The position numbers and the translations under genes were made by a program. This document shows, one piece after another, positions 11,974 to 25,625 of a DNA stretch of 64,000 nt. Each line of letters begins with the position of its first letter. The stretch's first letter is position 1. The stretch comes from Theocolax elegans (taxonomy: Eukaryota; Arthropoda; Insecta; Hymenoptera; Cerocephalidae), in NCBI GenBank assembly GCA_026168455.1, contig CM047431.1, positions 57,804,910 to 57,868,909 on the forward strand, in the 5' to 3' direction. Under the pieces are notes generated by a model. That model worked only from the letters and a program-made list of their open reading frames with translations, was not told where the DNA came from and made no database searches.

Positions 11974-12165
11974 GGTTATATGCAGTATTACACTTACGCT
12001 TTTGCGCGGTCGGTTGAGTCAGTCGACTCTCCGAGTCTTGACTCTCGAGTCCCCGAGTCCCGACGGATCTACAGTCTACACTGTTTCCCGCAAACTTTGC
12101 GCGTGCGCTCCACTCACTTCCGTCACGATCGTCGCGACCGCGTTCCGTAATTCCGTTTACCATAT
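11974..12165 (-). promoter_or_regulatory. CpG-rich upstream region of gene 2 with GACTC/TGAGTCA cluster
   Basis: Lies just before the start codon of gene 2. It is GC- and CpG-rich compared with its AT-rich neighbours. It holds TGAGTCA (12015-12021, an AP-1-type site) and about five GACTC/GAGTC units within 60 bp, then ACTTCCG (ETS-like) and CGTCAC (CRE half-site). It is probably promoter plus 5' UTR; no start site can be fixed. Confidence 0.45.
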
Positions 12166-13430
12166 CTATATATATCTATCTATCTATCTATATATATATA
12201 CATGATACAAGATGCAACAATCCAACAATCCAACAATGCATCGGTCGATACAGTTCGATACGTTATCGTTATGGACGTGTTACTCAAAAAATGGTTATAC
12301 TTTTTTTTTCAAATTCTTTTAAACAATATATACCCAAACATTTTCCAGGTTTTTACATCGATAATTTCATTAGGATGTATGTGTTAAAAGTTTTATTTTT
12401 TTAAAACTTTATTATTAATAATTAATAAAGCTTTAAAATTATTATTTTTTTAAAACGAAAACGTCGAGCCCTCCCATACGTTTTAAGCCAACCATATGAA
12501 TTTCCTTTAGATTCTTAATTCAATATTTTATACATCACTTTTTAATTGAAAGGTGTAGATTCCTGTAACCGACATCCTTATATATCAAGACCTCTGCGAA
12601 TCACGTCTATTTTCAACATTTTTAATGTCACTATACTTATTTTTACCTATTACTCTTAAGATATTGATTTTCGTTATTAAAATAAAAAACATATTTTCAA
12701 CTTGAGAAGAATAGATTCATTTATTTTAACGACTTATCAAATGAACTGTATTACTACCCGAGGATTATATTTTTTTATCCAAAATTTTTACAATATCATT
12801 GTTATTAACTTTCAAATAAATAATGTTAAATTTACTTATATGATATATTCGAATTTTGAATTTCCTTATTTATTACATATATAACGTATAAAATGTTTTT
12901 TTTTTCTATTTAAATGTACTTACTTCTATAGAATTTCTCAAGAAATTGATATGTCATTCTTTCACTTTTAAAGTAATATTACTTTATCCAAACATTCGCT
13001 TAATTAATCCAATTTTAATGAAAATTAAAGATTCCATAATAAACATTACTTATACTTTCATATTTTATACATACCTTGATTTAAAAAAATACTTAAATTA
13101 TAAAATAAATGTATCATTGTAAAATAAACGTACTCGTTGTACTTTTTATTCGCACTATTTCTTTGAATGTTTAATCAAACTAAATATGTATTTACAAATT
13201 GTAAACAAATGAGAAAAATAATATTTAAACAAGTTGTGCGATGGGAAAAATTGTCTACTCTATTAGTTAAAAATGAATCTACGATCGATTTATTAATAAT
13301 TCTAAAATACTTCCTTGTAAAAGACATTTATTTCCAGTAAACGATTTAAAAATCTATTTTACATTATGGATCATTTTTTTCTCGTTTTTTTTTTTTTCAT
13401 TTTTATTTTCTGCTTTCTTTTCTTTATTTT
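12166..13430. other. AT-rich spacer between gene 2 and TDG 3' end
   Basis: Starts with a TATC/TA microsatellite (about 12166-12202), then AT-rich, CpG-poor DNA with no supported gene. A diverged end of the GGGATGTCGG repeat family lies at about 12546-12580 (on the minus strand AAGGATGTCGG then CAGGAATCTAC). Confidence 0.6.
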
Positions 13431-14353
13431 TACAACGTGAGTAACGATATTGAAAAATCACATCTCGTATGAACGTTAGTGCAATGTTTCATATAAATGT
13501 AAATAAAAAAATAAAAAGTTCATTTCGGGAAGGGAGATGGGATCAACAATTTGTCGGAGGAAAACGAACTTTTTTTTTCAATGGAAAAATTTGAGTAAAA
13601 ACGTGAAAGTGCGAGTGAAAGATTCGAGGTGAGTTATAGTAGTTAGTACAACGCAATAATGTTCGACGAATGTTATTTAATTATTATTATCTTAATGTGC
13701 ACTGACGCGAGATGCGTAGAGGTATAAAATTACGGGAGGGTATATAGAAGACTGAATTAGATAACGAGAGAAAATCCATTTCGTTTTGAATGTTTAACGT
13801 CCGAGTTGAGGTAATGGACGCGCATTCGCATCTATACGACGTCCCTTAAGATAATTAAAATATTTTCACTTTTATTTCCATTATTTTTTTTTTTAATTTT
13901 AACGTTATACGCCGAGTAAAAGATGTTCTCTCGCGTGTGGAGTTAAAGGAGTCGACATACGCTTTTTGGTATTTTCATGGATTTTTTTTTATTCTTTATA
14001 CGGACATCACACATTCATAGTGGAGTTTAGCATAATCCGGAACTAGAGTATAACACTCTTCGATTTCTTCATTTTTATGTATAAACAATGTACATTAAGT
14101 AACATTTGCCATGAGCAAACCGATCGGCCTCTTCCCCTCATCTTTTTTTCGCAGGTAATCTGTTATTTCATTTTACTCTTACTTTTTTATCGTTTTTTAA
14201 TTTCATCTCTTATATCAAGTATACAATAAAGCTATACACATCTTATGTTCGGCATTAAAAATCCCTTTTTCTTTTATCTACTCGAGGGCCTGATCAACGA
14301 TTACACCGACAAACGTTGTATGTATACGTGTTTGCGTATGAGTATGTTTATGA

Positions 14354-14390
<37 letters not shown>

Positions 14391-14400
14391 CGCGTGTATG
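14354..14400. repeat. (TG)n(CG)n microsatellite
   Basis: TG units run into CG-rich units (GTGCGCGCGCG). Purine-pyrimidine alternation of this kind can form Z-DNA. Confidence 0.85.
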
Positions 14401-15384
14401 TGCGCGTGAGCGTGTATTTATTTATTTAGTTACGTAAACCTAAAAATGAAATATATACGTTTAATGAGCAATTACCGATATCATTTTTTATTCCCGCGTT
14501 CAACAAATTTTTAAAGCTGCTTTGCGTTCTTCTACGCTTTATCTTTTTATAATTCTTGTTTTTCTTTCACCACCCTTTTCTTACGAAAGTTTCGAAATAT
14601 TTACAGCGACGTCGGACAAATTAAAGCGTGCGTTAAGCGAACCTCGCCTGACGATTCAGTCGGCCCAAATATATTTTTACAATACGAAAGTTTAAAGTGC
14701 GCACACCCTCGACCGACTGAATCGCGGTGAGACTGTACACAAAAAAGATAACGAATACATACGAAAATGAAGATGAAAAAGAAAAGGATCAGAAAGAAAG
14801 AGAAAACGAAAAAAAAAAAAAAAAACACAAGATTAAACAATTGACGTTTGTCAGTATAAGCATCGAGATAACGATAACGCGCATTTTACTCGCTCGTTAG
14901 CCCTCTCGAAAATCGGAAAGAGCCGTGTGTCTCTTCGTTTTACAACTAGAATCGAAATACTCGTAACTCTTATAAACGCTTAAAAATACGAGCGGCGTCC
15001 CCTGTGTCCGAGGCAAGGATGTCGGATATTCTCTCACGGTGCAGACAAACGAAAGATGAGCTCGCGTATACAATTATTTTAATTATTTGTATTTCGTGCG
15101 CCTAAAAGCCGCGGAGAGCGAAACAATTTTTAAATTTCGGAGCTCATTTCATCGACGATAGGTTTTATAAATACACGCGACGTTTAACGGACAGTGGATC
15201 TTTTATATTTTTTTTTTTTCTATTCTTTCTTTACGATATAGGAACTCTTTTTAGGTTTTATTTTTCTCTTTAAATTCCGAAGAAGACACCCTTTATTTGC
15301 TTTATTTGTTTTCATCGAGATAATCTGCATCCGTCACCCTTTCCTGACCACTCGGCCCTAGTGGACGAATCTTTTACGGCGTGT

Positions 15385-15475
15385 ACACGTGTGTGTGTTT
15401 GTGTGTGTGTGTGTGTGTGTTTGTGTGTGTGTGGGTGTGTGTTGGTGTGGGTGGGTGGGCGTGTGGGTGTATTTA
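15385..15475. repeat. GT-rich repeat tract
   Basis: (GT)n interrupted by TTTG, GGGT and GGTGTG units, followed by a short GA run near 15488-15498. Confidence 0.85.
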
Positions 15476-16334
15476 CACATTTATTGAGAGAGAGAGAGGT
15501 CCAAACAATCGGTAATACGCAATTAAAATTTTAGTTTCCTTTTTCACGTAGGAAATTACAAAAAAGGAGGAAGTATCGCAAAAGCGTTTCCACTAGAGCG
15601 TAGTTTTAAAGGGTTGCACGCGCCATCTTCGTCAACATCGTTCACCTCGTCCTTCCCATTTTCTTCGTCACGTTAATATAGATATTTTTATCTTTTGTTT
15701 GTTTAATCCTTTTGACACAAAACACTTTCCTTAACGATCGAGCCGTTTTATACATACTTAGAAGTGTTAAGGTAGGTATAGAACAATCGGAGGTTTCGAA
15801 GCGATTAAAAAATATCGTTTACGAGCCACTCACGGCCCAAGCTCTTTCTTCAATATTCAAATCTCGGTACAATCAACAGCTAACGTTTCACATTTCGTGT
15901 ATTTTACTTCTTTTTTTTTTACGCTTGCACCGGTATATACTTTACGATCTATCGTCCGTTCGGTAACGAATTGTCTTTTTTTTTTCTTCCGCTTTTTAAA
16001 CTACGGATGAGTACTTAACACCGATGACATCTATTACAAACGTCTGCATCACGGTACGGGCTCTGAAAAACGTCTAGGAATTCGTTTTGGCTCGCTTTCA
16101 TTCAATCAGTTTGCTTGAGGCCGATAGAACAAAAAGAAACATGTATTAATGCATATTTCGTAAATATATATTTATATATATATATATATAATATGTATAA
16201 AGACATCAGTTATTATGTATATCAACGACTTCATCTATACCCTGTGCAATCATTTTTTTTTATTTCTCGACACATCCTAAAGGTGGTTACTTTTTTTTAA
16301 TCGTGTAGTTTATTCTCTCACTCACAGAATTTCA

Positions 16335-16338
<4 letters not shown>

Positions 16339-16383
<45 letters not shown>
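16339..16383. repeat. (CT)n microsatellite
   Basis: About 22 uninterrupted CT units; on the gene strand this is (GA)n. Confidence 0.95.
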
Positions 16384-16386
<3 letters not shown>

Positions 16387-17811
16387 TGCTCGAAAAAAAT
16401 TGGAGCTAGCTCTGTTTGTTGTTCTCGTTAATCAATATTTATATAGTATTCATATGTATAATTTTATATTTATATATGTATAAGATATATATATATATGT
16501 ACGCATTTATATATATTTATCCATATATATATATTTATATTTATGTATAATCACGCCGATGCCTCATTTTACAGCGTTGCGTTTACAATTAGCGAATGAG
16601 GAGTGTGTCGATTTATGCCATGCATCGAATCACGTGTACAATCATTCTTTCGTAACGCGCCGAACGCAATAGAATATAATGAGGATATATAAACGTAACG
16701 GTTCATCTTCTACTTCATTTTTTTAATATATATATATATAATATATATATATATATGTAACGCGATTATAATTAATATTTTTACGGCGTTAACACAATAG
16801 TCGGTATCTTCGTTAATACGTTTCCATACGCACGGTCGTACCGATTACAACTGCAATAACGATAAATAAGAGTGACTTTGATCGATGTGAGTGCCATGTA
16901 CAAGCACGAGGTCGATTCTGATTTTCTTTTTCTTTATTCTTTATTTCCTTTTTTTTTTTGCTTTGTTTCATGACTTGAATGCCCTGGCTTCCTTTGTAAT
17001 ACTATTGACGCAATTTTCGGTTATCGTGCAACCAAAATTATTTACCATTTTTTCGGTTTTATTTTATTTTAATTTGTTTTTTTAATTCCATTCGTGATTT
17101 AACCCTTTGTTTATCAATTTTTGCGCATGGCCAACGCGAGATACGTACATGGGTCTGTGTATGTGTACGAGTATATGCCGAATACAAAAAATTCGCGGGA
17201 ATCAAGGTATCGAGCAAATTGGGTAACGCCATAAGGTTTAGTCTTAGAATGCAACGTACAAACGTATAAAAATATATATATACCCAATGGATCTTTCCGA
17301 CTTTTCAGTTATAGTCAAAAGAAATTCCGACATACGTTGTATACAAAATTTGATTACTTGCGTTGTTGAAACAATTGCAACAATTTAAAACGATAAAATA
17401 TTGCACAGAATGTCGATAAAAAATCTCAATCCTTAACGACGAAAAGATAATATTTAATTGCAACTTCATTATTTACATAATCGAATTCGCGCGCAATTTC
17501 AGTAAGCAGCACTGATGAACAAAGAGTTAAAAATTAACCAACACTGTGTATGTGTGTTTGTGTGTTTGTGTGTGAATGTGTGCGTGTCTGCCTGTATTAC
17601 GTGTGTACGTGTGTATAAATTGAGGATGTCAATTTATTTTTATTTTAATATGATGATTTGAATGTGTAAATACTTAATAACAACTTACGGAAAAAAAGAA
17701 TATCGTTAACTAATAAACCTAGATTATACATATATATATATATTTTTTAAGTCTGCTATTATTTGTCGTTAATAAACATATTGTTATGCTCACTATAAAA
17801 ATGTACAACAA

Positions 17812-17831
17812 CAATAATAATAATAATAATG

Positions 17832-17864
<33 letters not shown>
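17812..17864. repeat. (AAT)n microsatellite
   Basis: About 17 AAT/ATA units with one GAT interruption. It produces spurious poly-N and poly-Y frames, which I do not count as genes. Confidence 0.95.
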
Positions 17865-17865
<1 letters not shown>

Positions 17866-19564
17866 AGAAGGCGAAGTATGCGTTTTACCTCATTTTTCAC
17901 GTGGTGGCACGCATAACCTCGTTTACAAAACTCGTTTAAAAAGCTCGCGCGAATCTTTCGGACCGACGTTAAAAACCGTTTGTAAACAAAGTATTTTAAC
18001 GGCGTGCAAAAATGTACAAGGGTAAAAAGTACGCATACGCCGCCTTCGAGCAAACAGCATCACGAGGGAGATGAACGTTTTGCAGCAGCAGCTACTGGAA
18101 AATAAACGTTATCCAAGATACAGTTATAATAATTCGCAAGGAAAAAAATACGATTTTGCGTTTTCGATCGAGCGTTTCACGCGTAAACTCAGTGTGATTT
18201 TACACGGCGCTTTAGGCGACGAAAATGCAAGGCGACGATCGACGAGAGTGTGTGCAAACAATTCGAAGACGCGGTAACAAATCGACGGATCGAAACGAGA
18301 GACGGACGCAGCTTTCGAGAAAATCACTCGGACGAGCTTCGACGGAGGGGGGGTTAACGACGAAACGCTCAAAAGTCACTTGCGCTGCCCCGTATTAGTA
18401 TTCTATATTCTCTCTTCCTTTCTCTTTCTTTTTATTTCGTTTATTTCGTTTCATCCACATACACACATTCTCTCAATTCGCAGTCACGTTAATTTTTTTT
18501 ATACACTCGGACTTATAATCTACGAAAAAAACGACGCATCAACTTTTATCGATTTTCTCCTCGCTGTAGGTATATATCCCATTGTGGTTTCCTTTCTTCT
18601 TTATTTTTGTGTTTAGTTTTAATTCGAGAGGTATTGCACGTGTAGTAGCGAACGCGCGCAGCGGAGGCCAGGGCCATCGTTGCCTAGTACGTTACGAACT
18701 ATTGCACCGTCGCCGTGGCGAAATATACGTTTTGTTTTTCTTCTTGTCCAAGGACGCGACCGTCAGGCCGAATCTTTCGGATAGCAAAGTCGTTTTTCTT
18801 CGTTGTTCGAGCACCCGACGAAAAATGTTTGAACTAATAGCACCATGATATAAAAATTTAAGATAAGCGAAAGTAAAAATATAAAACTAGTAAATTAAAA
18901 AATAACACGTCTCCGAGAGAACAAAAAAGGAAATTTAACAAACGAACGTTCAGTCTTGGTTAACAATCCAAAGCGAATGAGCGATAAAACGTGCGCGATT
19001 TCGACGTGATTAGAAAATTTTAGTACGAAGCGTTCGTACGACTATGTTGTTGTATACAAAGTTAATAAAATATACATTTAGTTATCGATCTATCGTTGTT
19101 TCTCCGAGCTCGACCTACTCGACGACAAAAGAAAAAGAGAAGAATGAAAAATTTGACAGCTCGTTCTCGCGTCGCGACAAGAGTATTCGGGTGCACGAGA
19201 ACGTTCGTACATATGAAAAAAAAAGTTTACTAGAAAAAGAGAAAAAACCGATTGAACCGCGTTATTTACAGAGGATATTGATCGTGAACCAAGTTCGGGT
19301 AAAATAAAAGATAGACTCGAAGGTAAAGCGAGACGGCAACGATAGAAAGAGGAAGTGGAAGTGACGAGGATGCGACGCGGTCGTTCCCAGACCGAGTCGA
19401 AATGGTGCGAAGCTCGTAAGAGTGGCGAACTGTATAGCTGGCGAACCGAGAGAAGAAAAGCGAGAGCGCGGCCGAAAAACTCGACGGCCGGTCTAAAACT
19501 TGGGCGCGTATTAGAGGAAAGCCATCGCTCGTGTCTCTGGTGCGGATCCCGGCTAGACCGACTA

Positions 19565-20304
19565 TCATACGCCGTCGTAGGCGAGATCGACCGGTGCCGG
19601 TCTGGTAGAGCCGCCGGTCTGTTGGAGATACGAGGGTGGCGTCGAGGAGCCTCCAGGACTACCAGCCGATGGACCGGTGTAGCCTTGATACCCCGACTGA
19701 CTTGATGGCGAAGGCGCCGAATACGAGTCGAAGGAGCTCGAGTACGAACTGTTGTACGGGTAACCGTTGCCTAAAGGGTGATGAAGGGACGGATGGTGAT
19801 GGGAGCTCACGCCCGCGTAGCCCCGCTGCATCAGGCTGGACTCGAGGCCTCCGAAGATGTATCCGTTGCTCGAGCCGGACATCGGGACCGGGTAGTGCGG
19901 CCCCGGAATCACGTTCGGGTACGCGTTGTGAGGGTGGCTAGGAGTGTAATTGCTCGAGGCGAGGTTCTCCACCGAGTACGATTTACTCGGCTCGGGTTGT
20001 TGTCTGGTGCCCAGGTAACTGGGGTTCCCGTATCCGTCCCCGTACATCGAAGACTGAGGTGGGCTGTACCCGGGTGTGTTGCTCGGGTTACCCGGATTAC
20101 CCGACCCGTATCCCGAGAGGTACGACTGGTGACCGCTGGCCTCGAGCTTGTCACCCAGCGAATCCTCGGCCATGCCTGGGTGACCGTGTCCGGGCTGCAG
20201 ACGTTGACCACCGCTCTCGGCGATGCTCGGGATCTGGTCGACCAGGGACTCCAGGTCGCTCAGGCTCTTCGACGCCACGTCCTGGCCCGACGACCGTTTC
20301 ATAC
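19565..20304 (-). CDS. TDG: TDG exon 8 (C-terminal tail and stop)
   Basis: Codes residues 673-918. Acceptor GATGTGCAG|GTATGAAACGG. G/S/Y/P/N-rich and probably disordered (many YGSG, SSYSSS and PGY units), ending LAYDGV. It begins with a short charged helix-like segment [19 protein letters not shown]. No known domain. Confidence 0.88.
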
Positions 20305-23300
20305 CTGCACATCCGTGACGTACTACCTTTAGATCGTTTCTCAATTTGTCAAAAATAATGATCACGCTGGATCATGTGGATGAATATTAAAAATATGTAT
20401 ATATAAATGTATATACTGACCGTATTGCTCGTGAGGGTGAGGCGACATCGAGTGGGTCGGCGTATGCCGGTGACTGTGGGGAGGCGTCGGATGGGAGTGG
20501 TGCGAGTGCTCGTCCGTCGTCTGACTCATGGGAGTAGGGGCGTGCTGATGCTGCTGCTCCTGGTCGTGGTAGCCGAGGTACGCGGCGTACCCGGCGTGTC
20601 CGGGTGTCCCCGCAGGGCTCACGTGCTCCGGATTGTATCCGCCGGGCTGCTGAGAGGAGACGCCCCCGTCGAACGGATCCGAGCCGTGAGCGTCCATCGC
20701 ACCCGGGGAAGTCATGGGCGAGGGTTCTCCCAAGTTGTTCTCCGAGGACATGCCCGTCGCAATTTCCGAGGAGAGGTCCGAGTGGCTGAACGACAGCGAC
20801 ATCGACTTGGGACTCTGGCTGTAATGCTGAAGGTGAACCGGACTCTGCTTCCCGTAGGGCCCATCGTAGTAGCTCGGCTCGTTCATCGGTTGGGGGTACG
20901 GTGCCATGTGTGAGAAGGGCTTTGGCGCCGACATCATCTGACCAGGGAAACACCCGCCGTACCCACCGTCGGACATGTGACCCATTTGATGGGCCAGAGG
21001 TTGCTGCTGTTGTTGTTGGTGCTGTTGTTGGAGCTGTTGTAGCTGTTGTAACTGTTGGGAGTGTTGCTGATGTTGCTGCGGATGGTGGAGGAGTTGCTGA
21101 TGGTGCGGGTGATGGGAGTGTTGCTGATGCTGCTGATGCTCTCGTTCCTTGGCTTCGCGTTCCGCTTGCTTTTGTTGCTGGTGGATCTTTTTTGGTCGAC
21201 CTCGCCGCTTCTTTATCACCTCGCCGTTCGCGTCGATCTTCTCGGGATCCGGGGCTGGTGCCTCTTCCGGATTCTTTATCTTCTTCGGTCGACCTCGTTT
21301 CTTCTTACCCGGTATCATACCCGGTTCCTGCTTTATCAGCATTCCTGCCGAACCGACAAACACATAAATTTATATCTTTTTTTGGAATTACACACTAGTT
21401 TAATTACAATCGTGCCATACTACAAATTTACTTTTTTAGATGATTAAATTTACATACAAATTAAAATACATTGCAATTGTAGTAAAAAATATAAGTAACT
21501 ATGATTTGCGAAACCATACAGTTTTTTTTTCATCAAATATTAGGTTTTATTAATCGTTAAATCGAATCGAAGAAGGCCTTAGAACCTACTACCAATTTTA
21601 AGTGGATGTCATACTATTTGATGTCGTAGTACATATATTATTAAAATTATATACCGACTGAGAATTACTATGTTGCTTGTTTGCTAATTGCTTTAAATTT
21701 TTTTCAATTTTTTTAAAACAGTTAGCCTCGTTAATTAATGTACTTATCTATTGTGTAGCGGTAACAGCACACAAAATACGAATAATCTTTATATAAAAAA
21801 GACATGACCAAATATTCTAAAGCCAAAATAAATATTATATAAATGGGTTGTGTAGTGCGCATTCGCCTAAAATACTGAAGGTTACATTTGATTGTTGTTA
21901 GATTTACGCGCAAAATGTTCAAATTTCTATAACGAACGTCGTAATGAGAAAAAAAATTAATAAAAATTATTGTTTTAAATAAATAAGACAGCCTATTGTT
22001 TATACATTCATTCTAAATTTGCAAATGATCAATATTTAGATAAGCAAGCAAAGATGTAAGTGCACGGCTGATTAGCACAAGTTGAAAAAAAAGCTGTTGA
22101 GTAAATTTTGTTATTATATCCTAAACTAGGTATCATTAAAAGAAATGCTTAAAAAAATGACGGTTTCGTATTAGAATTTACAACACAAAATAGGTAGTAT
22201 TCACATGCTTCGTTCTCAGTCGACGACTGACTCAAATAGTAATAAGTTTGACATCCTCTTAAAAACGCTTTTAAATCTTCGTTCGTTAGTTTTAAATATT
22301 TTAAATGTTGTATTGCAAATTTGTTGTTATCTTGCTCGTCGTTCCTCATTTATTAAGTAATTTGTTCAAGTACGTAGTGAATAAACAAAAAAAAAAAAAC
22401 GTCGATGCGAGTAAATAAAAAATAGTGTAATGATCGCATACCATCGGAGTATCTGCCATCGGGATCGATGTAGTCGTCCGCGAATATAGGTTTCTTATCC
22501 TCAATCGCATCCAGCTCTCGTTTCTTGAGCTTCGAGTCGGCGAATACAATGTCCGATTCGTCGAGGTGTGAGATTGTCCCGTTCAGGTAATCTCGGAACT
22601 TTTTGAGGGCCGCGTAATAAGGGACCTTGTCAGCGGCGCGCGGCAACTGAGCGCACCGCGCGCTACTCGATGGCATCACCCACATGTACTGTAAACGTTC
22701 ATTCGCATTTTTAGTATACAACGGTCAATACCATTTTAAATCCGGAATGGTTTTCATAATTATATAGCAGTTAATATTCTATTTGTGCATGGTGGAAAAA
22801 GTTTTAGTAAAAATGTGAATTTTACTGAATAATCAAGTTATACATAAACGATAAAAATGACTATGTTTCATATCAAAATGTGTTACGTACGCGTTAATAG
22901 CGTTGTTCAATAGCGTTGTAAATTCCTACTATACGATATAATCATTTTTATGATTTGACTAATATGTCTGTCGATTATATACTCAATGACATTATAATGA
23001 ATTATAACAAAAATTTTGTATTAAAAATTAGAATAGTTGTTTCTATAATAAATAAATCACAGACTGACAAATTGAGAAAAATTATTATAGTTTATATTAA
23101 AATTTATAAAAGCTGTAGTAAACATTACAAGAATTATAGTAAATTATAAAACATAGTCACATTCCTCTATAGGATACATTTTTTATTGTAAAATATTGTA
23201 ATGTCTGGAGTTAATAATAAATAAAATTTTTACTAGAAACTATAATGATTTTCCTGATTTTTGTCAGTCTACGATTTATTTACAGTGATAGTCAATTTTG

Positions 23301-25440
23301 AGAATAGTCAACACTCTATACAATATTTTTCTCCGTATATTAATGAGTGAGTTGGTTGCATAGCTTACTGTGTTTGTTCCTTCGACGAGGGTAGGTTGCC
23401 TTCCAAATCCAAATTCCTTTTTACCGGAGAAAACTTCGTAAATGAGTTTCCCGTTGAAAACCGCAATCTTAGGCTTATACTTTCGCAGCTTCTCTAAAAG
23501 TATGTGGCTTCCTGTCGATACCAAAATAAATACGATTAGTCGACAGTGTTACATTTCGGTTAAACGAGTTTCATTGCGGATTATACTAATATTAATAAAT
23601 CGGGAATGATACGCTTAATTTGAAGTAAGCACGTGTCTATGTGTAACGCATCCTCTTTACCAATAGATTTATTATACGATTATCATGAATTTATGGAATT
23701 TAACCCATTGTAAGTGTTATTTTCTATGGATTAATAAATCGATCAATGGTATGAATATCTTTTGCTTTTTACCAAATTTTTTTTTTAAGTGAAGCGGGTC
23801 TGCGGGTATATGTGTATCGATGTAACAATGAAATAATAAATGAAACAAAGTTTTAAATCGAGTGGATGAGTATCGTACGAGTGATCGAGAGGTTCGTTTA
23901 GTCGAGGGCACTCTTTTTCGATATGTGCGTCATTCACCTGATAAGTTGACTCACTTTGATTTTTCCATTTCACAGACAAAAATATCAAAATTCGAAAGCG
24001 AAAGTACACGGTTTATACGAAGTTTCTCGCGTGTCGACAAAAAGAAATTGAGGATTATTTTCTAAATTTTTCACTGTTGACTTATTTACCAAGATAAGAT
24101 TGGTAATATAGCAAGAAAATTGACTTAATCGAGTGCACGTTAAAAATTACGGCGATTGAAATACTCGAATTCATCACCGTAGAGTAATAATTATCTGTAG
24201 AAAAAGTGGCCACGACTTTCCAGACAATGCCGGTTTACATTTACGTTGAAATTATGCTACGAGGGGTTTTCGAGGTCAAGGATTACGAATCGGCTATCGA
24301 TTTTTCACAATTTACAGTGGCAGAATCAATGTGACCGGCAATATGACAATTACAATGTTCTCTTGCATATCGTCGCCTCCGAATGAAAGGATACCAATGG
24401 AAAATTTGGTTGGAGGAAAAGGAATCTATTCAAAATTCGGTTGAAAGAAGAGTCAACTCAAAATTCAGTTGGAATAGGGGTTGATTCACGATCTCAAATA
24501 ATATTTTCAGTTGTTGAATGAGAACGACTGTGACAATTACATTATATATCCGTATGACAACAGTTAAACATTTTAAAATAAAATAATGACGAATATCTAC
24601 GTTTTTTGCAGCAACGCTAACTATGAATCTAAAATTCATTTCAGACTGATAAATTAAAAAAATTTCGGAAACTTTAAAATTATTTATCGAATTATTAATT
24701 ATTGATAAACAAATAATTAAAAACAATTTGAAAAGGAGAATTTAAAAAACTTACCCAACGTATGATTTACAATCTTGAAAGTAATAAAATATAAAATTGC
24801 CAACTATTTTATTTTTAACAAAACATTATCAATGTATTAATATCTCCTTTTTATTTTTTGTTTCATTTTAAGCAATCAATTATTTCCTAGTAGAAATATG
24901 GCGATTTTAAATGGTTTGAGGTTAGGAATAGTCATGTTTTAGGTCATAACTAGCCATTTTCTATCGATCTTTCAGAAATGCCTAGTTTCTACTTCAAAAA
25001 TCGTTTCCATTTCTACTAGGGTTGTTTATTCGTTATTTTACGAAAGTAACTATCCATTCTTTGTAATGCATAGATTGTTGGTACGTTGTAAAAATTTTAA
25101 AAATTAAGTATCCTAAAGGAGAGGGAGGGGTGGAGGGAGGGGGGGGGAGGATAAAAATTGAGTGTGTGAGTATACTTGAAATTAAATAAGAAGCGTTCAT
25201 TAAAGGAAATAAAGAATTTTTATTTAAAAATGTGAATTTTGAATGGTAAATATACGTTTCAGCGTCGATCGTGCAAGAAAAAAAAAGGATAATGTTGTAA
25301 CCACTTTTTCTTGAAGGGATTCTTGGTAAATAAGATATTCATTGGTATAGGAAATGAATGTTATAGAAGTAAGGGAGAGTGGATGAAACACCTGTTGTTC
25401 TCGCGAATCGAGGCAGTAAGCATCTACCGCGAATGCACGT

Positions 25441-25476
<36 letters not shown>

Positions 25477-25586
25477 AGGAAAGCCATCGAGGAAAGTTTG
25501 CTCAACGCTGCGGCGGCACAAGTTTCCTACGGTATGCCGAGGCGCAACCATCGACCCAAGGGAACATCTCTTCTTCTACCTCCTCT

Positions 25587-25625
<39 letters not shown>

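Larger units (their letters stand above)
13431..19564 (-). other. Probable long 3' UTR of the TDG gene
   Basis: Base composition changes at about 13.4 kb. To the left the DNA is AT-rich and CpG-poor. To the right, up to the TDG stop at 19565, CpG is frequent and the sequence is more complex, with no introns or coding frame I can support. Several minus-strand AATAAA signals lie near 13.41-13.44 kb. It contains microsatellites of GT, CT, AT and AAT. A 6-kb 3' UTR is an inference; a separate non-coding RNA is possible. Confidence 0.4.

Noticed and set aside
17793..18053. Frames with poly-N (plus) and poly-Y (minus)
   Set aside because: They are translations of the AAT microsatellite with no other support.
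19355..21447. Plus-strand and other-frame ORFs of 60-184 codons opposite TDG exons 7-8
   Set aside because: Shadows of GC-rich coding exons; the minus-strand frame has the AT-hooks, splice sites and correct phase.
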